From contig CAJXNA010000150.1 of assembly GCA_913056415.1 (NCBI GenBank), positions 1 to 5,278 on the forward strand: a stretch of DNA of 5,278 nucleotides, in the 5' to 3' direction. The position numbers were made by a program, and so were the translations under genes. This document shows positions 4,201-5,278 of the stretch, one piece after another (the stretch's first letter is position 1; each line of letters begins with the position of its first letter). The DNA comes from an uncultured Chloroflexota bacterium. GTDB lineage: Bacteria > Chloroflexota > Dehalococcoidia > SM23-28-2 > RBG-16-64-32. Under the pieces are notes generated by a model that saw only the letters and a list, made by a program, of their open reading frames with translations, had not been told where the DNA came from and did not search any database.

Positions 4201-5278
4201 TCAGTCCGTGACCAGAAGAGGCTCGACCTGATCGTGACTTGGGCGGTAGAGACGGCGTTTGGGCGTCGGTCGCATCTCGTACATGTTGGTACGTTCTGCT
4301 GCGTTCAGGAGGATGGGCATGAAGTCCTCGCCGCGGATGTGGCCCAGCACGCCGCTCGCCGCCGCCCTCTCACCGAACTCCGCCACGGAGTCCACACGTA
4401 CGTTCCCGCCGCGGATGGCGATGGGCACGCTCTCGCCGCCGTGCTGGTCGGAGAATTCTCCCCGTGCGTGACGCGCCCACACAGAAGGGGTGGTGTGGTC
4501 CGTCGTGACCACGGTGATGAGGTCGGGATCGCCGCCGATCTCCTGCCAGTAGTACCCCATCCCCCTGTCCAACGCCTCTATCGCCTCGCGCACGCGCAGC
4601 GGCTCGTTGTCGTGGGACATCGGGTCCGGATACTTGGAGTGGAGGTGAACGAACTCGAAGCCCTCCGAGAGAAGCTCGCGGGCGCGCCCTAGGCGGCGCC
4701 GCAGGTCGCCCTCGGGGTCCTCTTCCACGATCTGCTCCAGGCGAAACCCCGTCTCGATCATCAGGCCGGACACGACCTCTTCGTCGGGGAGGCTGGCGGC
4801 GCGCATGCCCCAGCGCTCGGCGAACGGCTCGTATGATGGTTTCTGGCCGGCCCATTTCGTGATCAGGCAGTTGATCGGTGGCTCATCTTCTCCGCCGGAC
4901 ATCGGCTGCGAGCCGAGTTGAACGTGCGCCCAAGTCAGATAGCGGTTGAGCGCGTCCGCCGTCCGCTGCGCCAGGGCGGGATCCTCGGCCTCAGCGCGCG
5001 GCCTCGCCCGCAGGACGGGCAGGTCCAGACCCAGGGGATCGGTGTCCGTCACCTGGCAGGAGGCGCCGCCCTCTATGAACAGAATGCCGTCGCCCCTTCC
5101 GCTGTAGCAATACCGGAAGCTGAGCCCATCCACCTCCCGCCCCGCGATCGTCTCCGCCAGCCTCTCGCACGCCTCCTCGCGTCCCTGGATGAAGCGCTCC
5201 ACCAGCCGCAGGCGACCTTCCTCCTCCCGCACAACAGAGGCGAACCGCGCCGCCAGCACGTCCGCCCCGTCGGGTATC
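4201..5278 (-). CDS. ApgM-like alkaline-phosphatase-superfamily protein (5' partial)
   Basis: This is related to archaeal-type cofactor-independent phosphoglycerate mutase (ApgM), which interconverts 2- and 3-phosphoglycerate using two metal ions and a phospho-Ser. The frame stays open to the window edge (IPDGAD precedes the GTG at 5259), so the true start and probably about 100 residues, including the nucleophile Ser, lie outside. Counting from that GTG, metal-binding features are LHSKYPDPMSHD (206-217; compare HVKAPDEAGHD) and TTDHTTPS (252-259). The C-terminal block HIRGEDFMPILLNAA (307-321) is typical of the group. It differs from classical ApgM: the usual TPPHD segment is replaced by TDTDP (71-75), and the stretch after DHTTP carries GEFSDQHGGESVPIAIRGG. 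It may be a divergent paralogue acting on another phosphate ester. Superfamily is firm; mutase activity is uncertain. Confidence 0.82.
   Translation of the reverse strand, partial: IPDGADVLAARFASVVREEEGRLRLVERFIQGREEACERLAETIAGREVDGLSFRYCYSGRGDGILFIEGGASCQVTDTDPLGLDLPVLRARPRAEAEDPALAQRTADALNRYLTWAHVQLGSQPMSGGEDEPPINCLITKWAGQKPSYEPFAERWGMRAASLPDEEVVSGLMIETGFRLEQIVEEDPEGDLRRRLGRARELLSEGFEFVHLHSKYPDPMSHDNEPLRVREAIEALDRGMGYYWQEIGGDPDLITVVTTDHTTPSVWARHARGEFSDQHGGESVPIAIRGGNVRVDSVAEFGERAAASGVLGHIRGEDFMPILLNAAERTNMYEMRPTPKRRLYRPSHDQVEPLLVTD

Noticed and set aside
4234..4855. Open frames on both strands within the ApgM-like gene
   Set aside because: The real frame carries the alkaline-phosphatase-superfamily motifs; the others are compositional shadows.

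Overview
The window is GC-rich bacterial DNA, apart from a few AT-richer promoter stretches. It carries five recognisable protein genes, the tail of a sixth and at least four decayed gene fragments. Nothing fixes the species. The mix of families (DUF1348 NTF2-like, NmrA-like, a Cys deiodinase-like redoxin, a DinB-like protein, an ApgM-like phosphomutase homologue) and the codon style resemble free-living Chloroflexota or Actinomycetota. I lean weakly to Chloroflexota from general resemblance only.

Layout. At the left edge is the 3' end of an unidentified gene (3-50). A wrecked 5' end of purB follows (188-365), whose recognisable adenylosuccinate lyase residues are spread over three frames. 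An AT-richer stretch carries a good sigma-70-type promoter (568-596) that should drive an intact DUF1348/NTF2-like gene (727-1143). Next comes an NmrA/SDR-like gene reduced to its Rossmann start and its last residues (1184-1401), then an intact 263-residue deiodinase-like thioredoxin-fold protein (1429-2220). Its stop overlaps tail-to-tail by 11 bases with a minus-strand cation diffusion facilitator (CDF) transporter (2210-3142).

Upstream of the transporter is an operator-like repeat element (3292-3318). It is followed by an orphan C-terminal tail of a second NmrA-like gene (3317-3469) and a frameshifted start of a small EthD-like gene (3491-3608). A near-consensus promoter begins at the end of that fragment (3605-3633) and drives an intact DinB/YfiT-like gene (3693-4166). 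The right end holds most of a minus-strand alkaline-phosphatase-superfamily protein of the ApgM type, whose N-terminus is cut off by the window edge.

I see no single pathway joining these genes. The intact ones look like independent detoxification, redox and metal-handling accessory genes set in a degrading neighbourhood. I found no complete undescribed multi-gene system. The points most worth checking are: the transporter lacks the second Asp of both halves of the usual CDF metal site; the deiodinase-like protein has Cys where the animal enzymes have selenocysteine; several gene remnants have lost most of their body while keeping their start signals; and the 27-bp repeat element upstream of the transporter.
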